This document shows positions 30,261 to 42,698 of a stretch of DNA of 64,000 bases, piece by piece. Source of the DNA: Sphaerulina vaccinii (lineage: Eukaryota > Ascomycota > Dothideomycetes > Mycosphaerellales > Mycosphaerellaceae); NCBI GenBank assembly GCA_022570795.1, contig JAKUDP010000006.1:1054001-1118000 (forward strand). The letters are read 5' to 3'. A program made the position numbers and the translations under genes. Position 1 is the stretch's first letter. Every line of letters begins with the position of its first letter. Under the pieces are notes generated by a model. That model did not search any database, was not told the DNA's origin, and was given only the letters and a program-made list of their open reading frames with translations.

Positions 30261-32804
30261 ATGCCAGCAACTCCTGCGCGATCCTCCTCGAACACCCCGA
30301 GCACGACGAACAATACCCCCACCAGCGGACGACGCTTTATCTCGCGACTTACGTCTCCCTTCGCCTCGAAGTCGCGTAAACTCACCGACTTCTACATCCA
30401 AGTTGACGATCCCCACCGGTCATATGCACAGGGAGACTCGGTGACAGGTTGCGTCAACCTCAAAGTTGTGCAACCCATCCGCGTTACGCACGTGGTTGTT
30501 TGCCTGCACGGCTTCGTGCAGGTGTACAAGAATCCCGGCTCTCCGCCGGCAGATAGCTACCGCACCAATGGCTCACATGTTGGCACGGGCAAAGGCAGCA
30601 AGAGCGGCGAGTACTATGGCAATGGGTTCGCATCTCTGTTCGAGGACGAGGTTGTGCTGTGTGGAGATGGCAAGCTTGGGGAGGGCGTATACCAGTTCCG
30701 CTTCGATCTGTTGTTTCCCGACCGAGACTTGCCTAGCAGTATATCTGTGTGTTGTTGACCTGACCCGGAGACAAGTTGCAAGTGCTAACCGCCATTACAG
30801 TTCGAGCGCGGGACTATTTCCTACATGATTACGGCCACGTTGACGAGACCAACGACCATATCGCCCACGATACAATGCGATCACAAAGTGTATCTGGTGG
30901 AGCGGATTGACGTATCACAACTGATACCGCCGAAAGCGCGTACGATCACGCTGGAACCAATATCAAGGAGATCCAAGGCCAAGTCGCAAGCTCGCAGGCT
31001 AGCCGAGAATGTCGAGCGCAAAAGCCGCAAGGACGGGTCCGGGACTACGTCTGGAGAAGCTGAACCACGCGCCAGTCAGTCTTCGTCAGCGGTGAGCTCA
31101 CACGCTGATGCTGCTGCTGCTGCTGATTCTGGACCGCGAAGCCCCGCGCCAACTGAGGTCAGCTTCGAAAGCCTTCTCAGCAGCAGTACAGGAAGGCCGT
31201 CCCAACAGGATTCGAATATGACCTCTTCGCGGTACAGTGACGGCGAGAGTGGCAGAAGAACCATCACAGCCACTGTGGAGTCCCTCAAAGGTGGTGTTCT
31301 GCGTGGTGACAGCATACCCGTGAAAGTGCATGTGAACCATACTAAGCACGTCAAGAGTCTGCATGGAGTTATAATGACGCTTTATCGCCAAGCACGAGTC
31401 GACATCCACCCAGCCATACCATTGGGTCCTACCGAGAAAGGCAAGGAAGCCAAGTATGAAGACTATTATCCAAAGTCGGTCACTGGACTTGGCGGCTTAT
31501 CCTTGTCTGGAGCTGGATCTAGTCACATGTTTAGGAAGGACCTGTCACAAACAGTCGTGCCTTTGATTGTCGATCCGGGATCGTTGACAGCAGAGGTTAC
31601 TGGCAAAGTGCACGTTCCTGAAGAAGCGTTCCCGACCATTTCTTCCGTACCTGGCGCCATGATCAGCTTCAAGTATTACGTCGAGTGCGTACTGGACATA
31701 CAGGGTAAGCTGTCCACACAGGATCGCAATCTGCGAAACCTAGGTGGGCTTGCCAGTACCATGCTGCAGGGCCAGACCACAGAGAATCTAGGCTTGGTCA
31801 ACTCTGGTCTGCATCCCTTCAGCGCTCCAATCATTGATACGACAGACATCCGGCGAGATAAAGGTGTGGTGGCCTGCACGTTCGAGGTCATCGTTGGCAC
31901 AAGAGACAATGCTCGAAAAAAGGGCAAGCGAAAGGTCTCGATCCCCGAAGAGCCAGAACCAAAACTCACTGCACCTCACCAGCAGGCTCCTCCAGTAGAC
32001 GCACAACTTGGGGCTACGCCGCAGCCTCAAAATAATGGCGGATGGCAACATGGGTATTGGGAACATGGCGACGCTGACCAGAATCACGATTACGGTTATG
32101 GTCATGACGGCTCACACCCGGACGGCTCGTACAACAATTATAATGGCTACCATGGCTATGATGAATACCACGAAGGCTATGGCAACTATGACTACCCGCC
32201 CCCTGACGCAGACAACATAGAACCACCACCAGCGATACCAATACCACAAATGGAGGACGAGTCTCAATTGTCTGAAAAAGAACGCATGCGGAGGGCAGAG
32301 CAACGTTTATTGCCGAGTGCGCCTCCCATTGACGAGAATGGGGCAGGATCCAGCTCATATGCAGCAACTGCTCCACACTTACCAGATGAACTGCCAAACG
32401 GCCATGGCGCATCTGCCCCGCCACCTGCGCTGCTGACCCCGCCAGCATATGGCCATGCGTCCGCGTATGCTAACGGCATGCCGTCCAACGATTATGCACG
32501 AACGATACCGCTGCCCAGAACACCAGAGTACGAACCTCGCGAGGCAGAAGTCATATCTGCATCTTCGTCAACGCCTCGGGCAACACCTCATCCTGCTGAC
32601 GCTGCCACCGATGACAAGCGCGAGTTGCAGCGGAGACAGCTTCAACTGGAAGCTTCGGCGCCGCCAACGGACGGCGACGAGGGCGAGCCTGCTGAGCCCG
32701 CTGCCACATGTGCTCCTAGTGCTCCAGCTTTGACGAACGAAGATCTGTACGACGACCATGTAGATGCGTCTGCGCAACCAGAACTACCAAGATATGAGAG
32801 ATAA
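30261..32804 (+). CDS. palF: pH-response arrestin PalF (Rim8)
   Basis: Exons 30261-30746 and 30801-32804, 54-bp intron with a GCTAAC branch site; 829 residues. Arrestin N-domain (about 40-165): KLTDFYIQVDDPHRSYAQGD, VVVCLHGFVQVYKNP, EYYGNGFASLFEDEVVLCGDG, and FRFDLLFPDRDLPSSI joined to FERGTISYMITATLTRPTTI. The VERIDVSQLIPPKARTITLEPISRR block is typical of PalF. The arrestin C-domain follows (KGGVLRGDSIPVKVHVNHTK; SFKYYVECVLDIQGKL). The C-terminal third is disordered and Pro/Ser/Tyr rich. PalF binds the alkaline-pH receptor PalH and, when ubiquitinated, recruits ESCRT, leading to PacC activation. The ATG begins MPATPARSSS and the frame has no earlier one nearby. Confidence 0.93.
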
Positions 32805-33739
32805 CAAGGTGATTGGCGTTTTAGGGGTAAAGGGTTGGGAAAAGCCGGCCGTAAGTGCCTGGTGAGGGAGATTATGATACCAATGCCGCCAAAGGCAGAT
32901 CAGGCGGTGGTTTGTAGGTAATTTGTTCTCGAATTCATGATTTTATCGTAACATGTCTTCGAGTCTCCATGGCTTCGATGTCAACGTTGAGTGCAGATCG
33001 AGGTCGTTCCGAAGACAATTCCCAGGGTTGTAGGACGTCTGAGGATGTTTCGTCAGTCGATCTGCGCATCGGAAATGCATATGAACATCTGTTGCTATTG
33101 TAGTAAGTGCTGAACGTGAGGGTGGTCGTCTCGACATAAATAAGAGCGCCAAGTGAGGCTCTTTTCACACCCATGTCGCACCAGCTTCCCGACCTTCCCG
33201 CCTCGCTACCTCTCTTCTCGCCTCTTTCTTTTCTTCTTCTTCTCTTCTCCTCTGCACTCCTGCGCTCAACATCATGTCAACCTTCGCGGAATATAACTTG
33301 CACCTCGCGTGATGACTGTATTATGTACAGCCGTTCGAGGCGCTCGGCGAGAGCGGCGAGAGGGGTCTGGAATGAAGAGGGCTGCAGATCCGCGCCTCGA
33401 CTTGCGGTCCTCAGCCTCGTGACACCCAATTCGCCTTCTGAATCAGGAGCATTGCCTTTGCGGGAGCTGCTGACTTGCAGTGTGCAGTCTACGGATTGAG
33501 CAAATCACGACGCCTTTGGCTGTCGGAGTGTCCACGATCTTCCCTACAAGCCTTGAGATTGGCTCTGCTTCAGCCGCATACTGCAACTTGCTATTGACCG
33601 GCTGCATACTATAGCGGGCTGGCCGCAAAGCATTATGGCAGAAGTACAGCCCGGCGTCTATAAGGCTTGGTTCACCAGCTCATGCTTGTTCGTGTGCCTA
33701 GTCACTGGGCTCTTGATATTCATCTACACCTTCGCCATA
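32805..33739. other. Intergenic; pyrimidine-rich tract upstream of GH76 gene
   Basis: No gene called. A CT-rich stretch around 33200-33250 resembles fungal promoter or leader tracts. An in-frame upstream ATG of the next gene lies at 33635. Confidence 0.4.
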
Positions 33740-35068
33740 ATGTTCTACAGATTTCGCGAGCATGCCTTGGCGTTACTAGGACTTCTAACTCTATCAAATT
33801 GCTCTCCTCTTACAGCAAGGGACGTCACGCAAGCCAACGCTGAAGCAGCCTACTCGTCATTGCAGCAATGGTACAATCAATCGACAGGACTATGGATTCC
33901 GTCGACAGGCTGGTGGAACTCTGCCAACTGTAAGTCGCAAACAAAGAATAACGCCTGAGAACTGGACTGACGCTGAACAGGCATAACTGTTCTCACTAAT
34001 CTAGCAGTTGTCGACAGGAACGTACGAGCCCCGATCAAGGCGATCCTGAACAACACATACATCAAGGCCCAGCAGTATAACCTCCAGATGACGAAAGTTG
34101 CTAGCACGCAAACCTTAGGAAGCCAAGCGTTCTTACCACAATCATTTTACGGATCTCACGCTGTAGCGCAGTCTGCGATGCAATCGCTAGCCATACCACA
34201 AGCTCAGGTTGCTGGCGGCTTTCTGAACGACTACTACGACGATGAAGGCTGGTGGGCATTGGCCTGGATCGGTGCATACGACCTCACCAAAAACACGCAG
34301 TACCTTTCACAGGCGCAGACTATCTTTGCAGACATGTACAAAGTGTTTGGCAAGGAGAACTGCAGTACCAACGCTGGAGGTACTGGTGGTATCTGGTGGG
34401 ACCGTAAGCAGACTTACGTCAACGCAATCGCCAACGAGCTGTTCTTGAGTGTCGCAGCATCACTCGCGAATCGTGTCAAAGGTAGCACAAACCCAAATTA
34501 CCTGACCATTGCCAAACAGCAATGGTCATGGTTCAACGGGTAAGGTTCACCAGCCATGGGTCATACATGCTTGTGCTAACTTCACTTCAGCTCTGGACTG
34601 ATCAACAGCAACTATACAATCAACGACGGGCTCAGCAAGAAGACTTGTGCGAACAACAAAGGCACTGTTTGGTCGTACAATCAGGGCGTGATTCTTGGCG
34701 GCCTTGTCGAACTCAGCAAAGCCACATCCAACACAACATACATTACCATAGCCCAGAAGATCGCCGACGCTGCTATTGCGAAACTGGCCCCAGCCGGAAT
34801 TTTGACTGATCCTTGCGAGCCAAATTGTGGTGCAGATGGTTCTCAGTTCAAAGGCGTGTTCGCAAGAAATCTGCAGAAGTTGCAGATAGCCAGTCCCCAG
34901 ACGAGATATCAGCAGTTCCTCGATGCCAATGCGAACAGCATATGGACCAACGACCGCGATACCAAGAACGAGCTGAGTGTGAAATGGGCTGGTCCTTTCA
35001 TAGCACCCGCGAATGCTTCGACTCAATCCTCAGCTCTGGATGCTCTGGTCGCGTCCTTGGCTACCTGA
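33740..35068 (+). CDS. GH76 endo-alpha-1,6-mannanase-like secreted protein
   Basis: Exons 33740-33929, 33981-34539 and 34591-35068, each intron 51 bp; 408 residues. ATG 33740 gives a classical signal peptide (MFYRFREHALALLGLLTLSN, cleavage near residue 25-30); ATG 33635 in the same frame would add 35 residues including a second hydrophobic helix. The family's catalytic pair is D150-D151 in YYDDEGWWALAW. Other GH76 blocks are GGIWWDRKQTYVNAIANELF, KTCANNKGTVWSYNQGVILGGLVEL and QFKGVFARNLQ. In ascomycetes such proteins include Dfg5/Dcw1 (GPI-protein crosslinking to the wall) and degradative mannanases. No C-terminal GPI signal is evident here, which favours a freely secreted or degradative enzyme. 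Confidence 0.9.
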
Positions 35069-35841
35069 TCTCCTGTCAGCAGATATGGTCCACAGTACAG
35101 ATAGAACAGATCAAACGCTTCCAGCAGCAGTTCCCCTTCCACAGAACTGATGCTTTCTAGTTATTACTGTTCCTGCGTTCATGCGCGTACTCATTGCAGC
35201 CTGCTTTGCGCTGGGCATGCATTCTCCTCACCGTTGTGTGAACTGATGACCGAGGCCAATTTCGAAGAATGCTGAAGCCTTGAGGCATGCATATCATGAA
35301 GCATATATCCAGCCGCCCGCGCAATGCGCGGCCGCCACCAGCACGGAGAAGTGCAATGCGGGGCTCGTAGGCCGCTACATATAAGGGCAACGATTCGATA
35401 GATCGCTCTCGTGCCCGGGCACTGCCGAGCAGTATCTTAGGGGCCTGTTCTGATAGCTGTGGAGCTCCGAACTGAAGTACAAAGTAGGCATACCCAGCGC
35501 TGCAAAATATATGGAGTACAAGATCGCCTCGGTATTTGGGAAATGGTTCTTGGATGTGGCGGGCAAACAAGATATCCGATTGTGGAGAAGTCCCGCGCTT
35601 GTCGTTCAGATACGTGCTTATGATTGGGTGTGAGAGACATCTACTACTGCACCAGATGGACCGAGGCAGTCCAAAGAAGAAACAGACTTTCTGTTTCACA
35701 AGCTAGGCCAATTTCTCGTGACGTGTGAGACCATATATCACATCGCGTGCCTCTTCATGTGTTGATGAGTTACTGACCCTTTGCATTTCATAGCACATTC
35801 GCTTCCATCACACAGAGATCAGTCATTATCACATAGCAAAT
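35069..35841. other. Intergenic, nothing recognised
   Basis: A 180-codon minus-strand ORF (35157-35699) has no family content and no splice support, and is not called. The right part is the presumed promoter of the monooxygenase gene. Confidence 0.4.
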
Positions 35842-37388
35842 ATGGCGTGGCAACCACTGGAGAAGGGCGAGAGCAACTTCGATGTTATCGTCATTGGAGC
35901 TGGTATTTCTGGAATCAACTTTGGATACCGCTTGCAAGAACGCAATCCTCATCTCAGCTACTGCATACTCGAAGCTCGACACGAACTTGGTGGCACATGG
36001 AGTCTTTTCAACTACCCTGGTATGTCAACATATCAAAGATTGCGAAACTCCGCATGTACTGACAAAAGTCAATAGGCATTCGCTCCGACTCTGATCTCTA
36101 CACATTTGGCTTCCCGTGGCGACCATGGGAGGCTACCGAGGCTATTGCACAGGGTGCTCTGATCAAGGACTACCTCAAGGAGTCTGCAGCAATGTACAAC
36201 ATTGACAAGAAGATTAAATTCAACCACCAAGTCGATGCGGCGAAGTACTCATCAACCACGAAGACCTGGGAACTGGACGTCACAGCAAATAAATCGGAGA
36301 AGAAGACTTTCAAGGGTCGATTCATGCTCCTTTGCACCGGCTACTACGACTACCACGCGCCACTGAAGGCTGAGATTCCAGGTATTGACAACTTCAAGGG
36401 CCAAGTCATCCACCCTCAGTTCTGGCCAAAGGACCTAGACTACTCTGGCAAAGATGTCGTTGTCGTCGGTTCTGGAGCAACGGCCATCACTGTACTACCA
36501 GTCATGGCAAAGACTGCCAAGCACGTTACAATGCTTCAGCGCTCGCCCACATACGTCCTCGCCGTACCCTCAGAAGACGCAACAGAGAAGTTCCTCCGAA
36601 GATGGTTTGGCTGGGCCCCATCAATTCAACATGGCCTGATCCGCCTGAAGTGGATCATCATGCCATTGATCATGACCACATACTCAGCCATGGCACCAAA
36701 GGCAGCACGAAACCTTATGCACAAGATTACCGCCAAGCAGCTTCCATCCTCCATCCCACGCGACCCTCACTTCACGCCGAAGTACTACCCATGGGAACAA
36801 CGCATGTGCATGTGCCCAGACGCCGACTTCTTCAAGAGCTTAAGAGCGGGAACATCGAGTGTGGCGACAGGGAACATCAAAGAGATTACAGAAGATACAA
36901 TCAAGCTCGAGTCAGGACAAGAACTTAACCCAGATATTATCATCACAGCAACAGGTCTGAAGCTTTCCTTCGCAGGAGGTATGAAGGTCTCTGTTGATGG
37001 CAAGCCATTCAACATTCCAGAGAAGTACGTCTGGAAGGGTATCATGATCGAGGACTTGCCAAATACTGCTTTCGTGGTCGGATACGTCGATGCTTCGTGG
37101 ACACTTGGAGCCGATGCTACTGCACAAATGACGACGAGAATCTTGAATAAGATGAAGAAGGAGAACGCCATCGAGATCATTCCTCGACGATCAGATTACG
37201 AGAAGGAACACATGAAGGAGGCGAACATTCTCCGTCTGAACAGCACATACGTTACCAAGGGCAAGAATGCTGTGCCTAAGGCTGGTGACCAGGGTCAGTG
37301 GTTGCCAAGGAGCAACTACTTCCGCGACATCTTGATGGCGTGGTTTGGAGATATCAAGACTGATGTTGAGTGGGTTAAGGGCTCGTAG
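35842..37388 (+). CDS. Flavin-dependent Baeyer-Villiger-type monooxygenase
   Basis: Exons 35842-36019 and 36076-37388 (56-bp intron, GTATGT..TAG); 496 residues. The N-terminal Rossmann FAD-binding motif GAGISG is at 19-24, the second nucleotide-binding (NADPH) motif is VVGSGATA, and between them FKGQVIHPQFWP fits the Baeyer-Villiger fingerprint FxGxxxHxxxWP. The late ATG motif IITATGL is present. Length and spacing resemble EthA-like type I monooxygenases rather than the shorter N-hydroxylating enzymes. It should insert oxygen into ketones or oxidise heteroatoms using NADPH and O2. The substrate is not predictable, and there is no metabolic cluster around it. Confidence 0.92.
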
Positions 37389-38266
37389 AGGCACTTCTTT
37401 CCTTTGTGCTGTGTGAGATGGACATCATTGTCGTACGGCGTTCTGGGAGTTGGAAGCATTACAGATACCAGGCTGAGCTCCATATGATGATAGACCAGAG
37501 ATTATACATCGACTGAAAAATAATGTTCACAGTTAAGCTTACCTTTCAGCTCTGAAGGAACATCTCAGAAGCAAGTTTCTCTGCTGAGTGTCTCGTAGCC
37601 ATAGCTTGCTGTTATCCTGTTGCTCCCATGTAATTCATGAGCCTGTAGCGAGATGCTCGGCGAGCAGAGTGAATGATCCCGAGGCCAGTCAACTTTTTCT
37701 GGTCGATGTCTCGTGGTACACTGTCATGCCCGCGCTATATATGCCACGGTAACTTTAGAAGAGTACGGGGGTGGTACGATGGCTACCAGTCCACATCTCG
37801 CTGCCAGTACGATGAAGTTCTAAGATCCCGGTCCTGCTGAAAAGTATGGTAATGTCGAAAGCTTGTATAGGACAGTAGGACTACGCCACAGCGCGTATCT
37901 GGAGTCTCTCGTGTGCATGCGCTGTGCGCACAGGTAGCTGGTGATCGTTGGGCTCGATTTTGAGCAAAATCGTATGTTCGTGAAACAATAACAGTTGTGA
38001 GTCAAAGAAGAGGCCCAAAATCGTGCCGAAAACGTGCGCTAGCGTGAGCCGGGATGTCATCTTGCGTCTCCGCCCCCCACCAAGAGTTTTGCTACTTATT
38101 GCACGGTCCTCCTTTTTCACTCCCTTTTGTACCACCTGCCTAAGCAAACCCTTAGCCGTCGAGTAACACGTCGTCTGCACCTCGAATCACATCTGATACT
38201 TCCTGAAAAAGCCCATCGACCTCAACTTTGCGACAAAGACACCCCCACCAGAGAACAATCGCAATC
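37389..38266. other. Intergenic, includes eIF3j promoter
   Basis: No ORF above 100 residues with content. A pyrimidine-rich segment (38110-38150) precedes the eIF3j gene. Confidence 0.4.
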
Positions 38267-39154
38267 ATGGCGCCCGGAAAGACATCGTGGGACGACGAAG
38301 ATTCGGATAGCACGCCCGCTTCCTCACCACCACCCGTCGCACGCCGCGGCGGCAAGTTCGACGACGAAGAGGAAGAGGAAGTCCTAGATTCATGGGATGC
38401 TGCTGAAGACAGCGAGGAGGAACGCGAGAAAGCCAAGAAGGCTGCGGAGGCAAAGGCGAAAGCTGACGCTCAAGCAAAGGCTGACAAGAAGTCCAAGGCG
38501 CAGCGCCTCGAAGAGCTGCGCGAGCAACGACGAAGAGAACGCGCAGAACTTGAGGGCGAAGAGAGCAGCGAAGACGAGGATGAGGCCGCAAAGCGCGCAC
38601 GTCTACGTGCCCAAGAAATGGAGAGCGATCTGGCAAACGCCGAGGATCTGTTTGGCGGTGGTGGCAGTGGGCCAGCGAAGCGTGGCACCAACAAGGCTAT
38701 CACTGTGCAAGCAGATGCAGGAGATCCTACCAGTGCAGTCGATTTGTCGAGCCTGAAGATATTCAACCCAACAACCGCGAAGGAGTTTGCGACCACGCGC
38801 GAGACTCTGGTGCCACTGTTCAACAATATTGCGAAGAAGCCGCAATACGAGCTGTTCATGAAGGAGTTCTCCAAGCAGATCGTGAGCCAGATGAACAGCG
38901 AGCAGATCAAGAAGTTGGCTAGTGGACTGACGGCATTGAGCAACGAGAAGCTGAGGGAAGAAAAGGCTGCTGAGAAGGGCGGCAAGAAGAGCAAGGCGGC
39001 AAAGACGAAGACCACCCTTAACGCGAGCAGAGATGTTTCTCGAGCGGCTGATTTGGATGCATATGATGATGACGGACTAGATGATGGGTATGTATAGTGT
39101 GCTCGACGTGTCTAAGGGACATTTGCTAACAACCTCATCAGTGATTTCATGTGA
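38267..39154 (+). CDS. HCR1: Translation initiation factor eIF3 subunit J (Hcr1)
   Basis: Exons 38267-39087 and 39142-39154. The last intron (54 bp, GTATGT..CAG) leaves a tiny terminal exon that supplies the conserved end DDGDFM followed by stop. 277 residues. The N-terminus is acidic with the family motif SWDDED and DDEEEEEVLDSWD. A long charged coiled-coil (KAKKAAEAKAKADAQAKADK and EELREQRRRERAEL) precedes the C-terminal half with LKIFNPTTAKEFATTRETLV, KKPQYELFMKEFSKQI and QIKKLASGLTALSNEKLREE. eIF3j helps recruit the 40S subunit and takes part in 20S pre-rRNA processing and termination. The terminal micro-exon is easy to miss in automatic annotation. Confidence 0.95.
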
Positions 39155-39564
39155 AAGCAGTTCCTCTTGAACTCAACGATTCTGGGTACGCTGCATTTGG
39201 GATGATCACGATGCTTGCGTGCACTTGAACATGATACCCGCAGCTGTGGCGAGTACAGCTCACAATGCATTAATGGCGCAAGGTGGAAGGCATGGGCACT
39301 TGCGGAGATCCAACCAACAGCGAGTATAGACTCTGTCTTCTTCAGTCTGCTTCTCTTTGATTTTAGCGTTCCTGGCTTAATGCAGAAAGAACTTTACATG
39401 CAATTGCACTTGTCATTTTCAATTTGTTTGCGACTTCCCTTAGCGCCAGATGAATATGTGCTTACCTTCTCCAGACAACTCACTTTTCGACTTTCTCTTA
39501 ACCCCAACATCCAACGTATATAGCACAACCTCACAACAACTATACGTCAACACTACATGCAGTA
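39155..39564. other. Intergenic, nothing recognised
   Basis: About 400 bp between eIF3j and the next gene; no feature. Confidence 0.4.
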
Positions 39565-41411
39565 ATGGCTATGGATGCCACCGGCCGGGCATTAAACGCC
39601 CTACGACAACTCGACGAATATGGCCGCCGCAAAGAAGTCGAGCGGTTGGTCGATACACAAGTATTGGAGTTCAATGGCTTCACGCTATACAAATACCACA
39701 TGCTACCACAGATATGCAGCGAGAGCCCAGGAAGTAAGAGTCTCCCGGTACACTTTGCACAAGTGCGAGTCGGCCTACGCTGGTCTTACTTTACGGTCGA
39801 AGAAGAGGACTATTGGGCCGCACAGATGACCAAGCTGCGAGAAGGCAGCATACTTCCCTTAGAGCCTCTCGCGTACCAGAAATTCGTGTTCAGATCATCC
39901 TTCGAGGCGCCAGCTCCAATACTCACCACGCACCTCGAACCGCCGCCGGCAGCTGCGATGTCGAAGAATGGCCAGGCGGTGTTCGCAAAGCACACAAAGG
40001 CCACTCTAGGCTGTCTGGACGACACGATAGCGGCAGGGGTCGATGTCGAGCATCTATGGACGCTTTTGCCGGGGACGGAGCAGGACTTTTGGCGCAAAGT
40101 GGCAGCCGCGCTTCCAGAGGATGTTGATGAAACGGGCACAGGAGCAGCACCGCAGCCATTGCTGGGATGCGATACTACAACCGATGAGATGCGACGCAGC
40201 CAGGCGCCGAAGCCCGAGACAAGTTCTGCTGCTTCAGAAACCCTCGGGGACACATTGGACAAGACAGTGCGCTTACCACAAGGCTTCCTACAATCCCGCT
40301 GGGCTCCATTGAATCAATCAGGCGGCACCCACGAGTGCGCTGACCAACTGTCAGAGCCCCAGACCAAGCAAGAGTATCAGGAAAGACCGCAGAGCCCGCT
40401 GAAGAGGAAGGCATTCTCACCAGGAGGCCTCGCAAAATCGTGTTGGGCTCCGACAATTAAGAACAACGAAGTCCCCGACTGCAGAAACGAGCATGCCTCT
40501 CTGACCTTGGCAGTCAAAACAGTAGATTCACGACCTCCCAAGAAAAAGCTACGTTATGACCGTGATGCACAACAAAGGTTTGAGACGCCGTCGACTCCAC
40601 GTCACATACATCGTAGCAGCCTCGAGGAGGTGTCGCTAGCAGAACTGCAGGCCAGCGCACGGTATCCAATACTGCACCTGTTGACCAGCGGAAGAGCTGC
40701 ATGTTTGGACTATGCGCCAATGGTCGATACCATCCTGGCCTCAATCAAGAGCATCATGGAGTGCCATCCAGCAATGAAACTCGACGGAAGACATTCCGGA
40801 GTGCGGATCTCCTACAGGTAAAGACGATTGCACATTCGCGTTCTGCTCAGGCTAACATGTAATAGCCCGGATGAGACAGATGTAACTGGAGTTGCTGCTA
40901 AGCTCTACTGCATGATCAACGATTGTCTCAGAATGCACCTGGAGAGCTCAGATGTGCTATTGCACATGGAACATGTGCTCCACCCACTTGTGGTTTGGAA
41001 CCTGTCTCTGCCAATATGGGGAGGAATTCTCAGCACCTTGAACATTCGGGCTCTTGCCCTGAAGTTTAAAGGGTCTTGTGCTTCATGTTTGACCTTTCTG
41101 ACGTCGACACATCCCTTCACGTACGAGAGGCGGCAAGAGATGATCCATCTCACAGTGAACGAGCTTACGAGGAGAGCAGCGGTTGTTGGAGCGGTGAGTC
41201 AAGATTGCGATTATCGCCATCTATGCTCATGCTGACACTTCAACAGCGTCCCGAGTGCCATAATGTAGTGCGTTTTGAAGGCTGGGCCATATTGTACCCC
41301 TGCTTCGATATTGTCGGGCTTCATCCCGCGACGTACGAAGATTTTGTTGAGCAGAAGCTGTTCTTGCTACAAAGCCAGTTTCCTGAGCTGAGATTGATGG
41401 AGAACATATGA
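39565..41411 (+). CDS. Three-exon gene of unknown function
   Basis: Exons 39565-40817, 40866-41193 and 41247-41411; introns of 48 and 53 bp (GTAAAG..TAG and GTGAGT..CAG); 581 residues. The splice model keeps one frame and ends at TGA 41411. The N-terminal third is folded-looking (DTQVLEFNGFTLYKYHM; VGLRWSYFTVEEEDYW), the middle is Ser/Pro/Gln-rich and basic (PPKKKLRYD, a possible nuclear signal), and the C-terminal part is helical and hydrophobic. I recognise no domain. Convergent with FMP52, 544 bp from its stop. Confidence 0.7.
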
Positions 41412-41955
41412 GCTACAGACTGGAGTTGGCAGTAAGTAGAGTCTTGTAAGCCACGATATGCGACGCGTCTGTTGACAGCCGCTTTCTCTCACTTCACATT
41501 CGTGTGCAGGGATCACTAGCGCGTGTTCAAGCACTGCCTGCGTTGACCCTGTGTTCTCGTGACATGTACACACCGCTGATGGGCTTCTCTCGACCTCTCA
41601 TCGGCGTGTTTGAAGACGAGGCGCCATGGTAGCTGAGTGTGAACGGAGATACTTCAACCTGCAGGCTCTCATCATGCGGCACTCCCGTCCAAATGTCTTC
41701 ACGAAAATCCAACAGATGTTTGAGTGAAGCGTATCGCATTGAGCAAAATCGAGTGAAGATTCCCGAGGGAGACAGAGGACTGGGCTGTCGAGGTCGTGGA
41801 CGGAGAAGGTGTAGCTAAGATCTGAGTAGTCAGAGATTGGGTGGAAGTGGTTAGGATATGGCTCGGATTGTTTTTGTTGACTCTATGGGGTATCGTAGGG
41901 TAATCATCTAGACAAGGAAAAGACACTAGCGATGAAGAAGGAAGCTAAGCTTCCA
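41412..41955. other. Intergenic between convergent genes, nothing recognised
   Basis: Holds two 3' ends. Small ORFs only. Confidence 0.4.
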
Positions 41956-42698
41956 TTACTCCTTCCACTCAGTTCTACCAAGCCTGACCACATCAGCCTG
42001 CTCAAGGATCCAATACTTTGAAGGTGCCTTGCCCTCTTGAGCAAGCTTGGCAGCAGCAACTGCAGCTCTACCGATGATCTTTTGGTCTTGTCCTAGAGTA
42101 GAGTTTAGTCATATCTCCAGATGAGTAGAGCTGTGATTCACGTACCGATCCTGTCCTGAAGCGCCTGGCTGACTAAGTGGAGGTTTCCAATGATCTTCTC
42201 AGCCAGAGGAGCCTTCGACTTCTCGCGTGCAAGAATGAAACCGGGTCTAAGAATGATAGCCTGCTCGAAGTCCAAATCCTTGATTGCATCCTCCACCGCC
42301 ACTTTCATCTTGCTGTATGGGACATAACCTGCAATCATGCCTCTAGTTCCAGCACTAGAAATGAAGACGTAAGTCTTCACGCCAGCTTCCTTGGAAGCTT
42401 TCGCGATCTCGATGCACAAGTCTTGGTCGATTTTCTTCTGGGCCTCGATGCTACCCGCTTGGGCTTTGGTGGTGCCCACAGCATTGAAGACAGCCTCAGG
42501 CTTAGGGGTAAGGGTTGCGATCTTGGAGCTCCATGTTGATGAGTCTGTATCTGTGATGGCTTCGAGCTTTGGTGATGTTTCCTTTGGGGTTCGTCGCGAG
42601 ATGGTCTTGATTGAGCTGAAAACTTCGCTTGCGAGGAGAGTTTGCAGAATGACACCTCCGACGGCGCCGGTGCTTCCGAAGAGTGCTGCTGTGGTCAT
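41956..42698 (-). CDS. FMP52: FMP52-like mitochondrial NAD(P)-binding protein
   Basis: Exons (minus order) 42146-42698 and 41956-42092, 53-bp intron (GTACGT..TAG) rebuilding QDRIGQDQKIIG; 229 residues, the size of yeast Fmp52. NAD(P)-binding Rossmann motif GSTGAVGG near residue 8; atypical short-chain reductase fold with VFISSAGTRG, VPYSKMKVAVEDAIK (the YxxxK-type pair) and LRPGFILARE. Fmp52 is found in the outer mitochondrial membrane fraction in yeast, and its reaction is unknown; related proteins include the mammalian HTATIP2 reductase. No cleavable presequence is evident. Confidence 0.92.

Noticed and set aside
35157..35699. 180-codon minus-strand ORF
   Set aside because: No family content, unusual composition, no splice support; lies in a promoter region.
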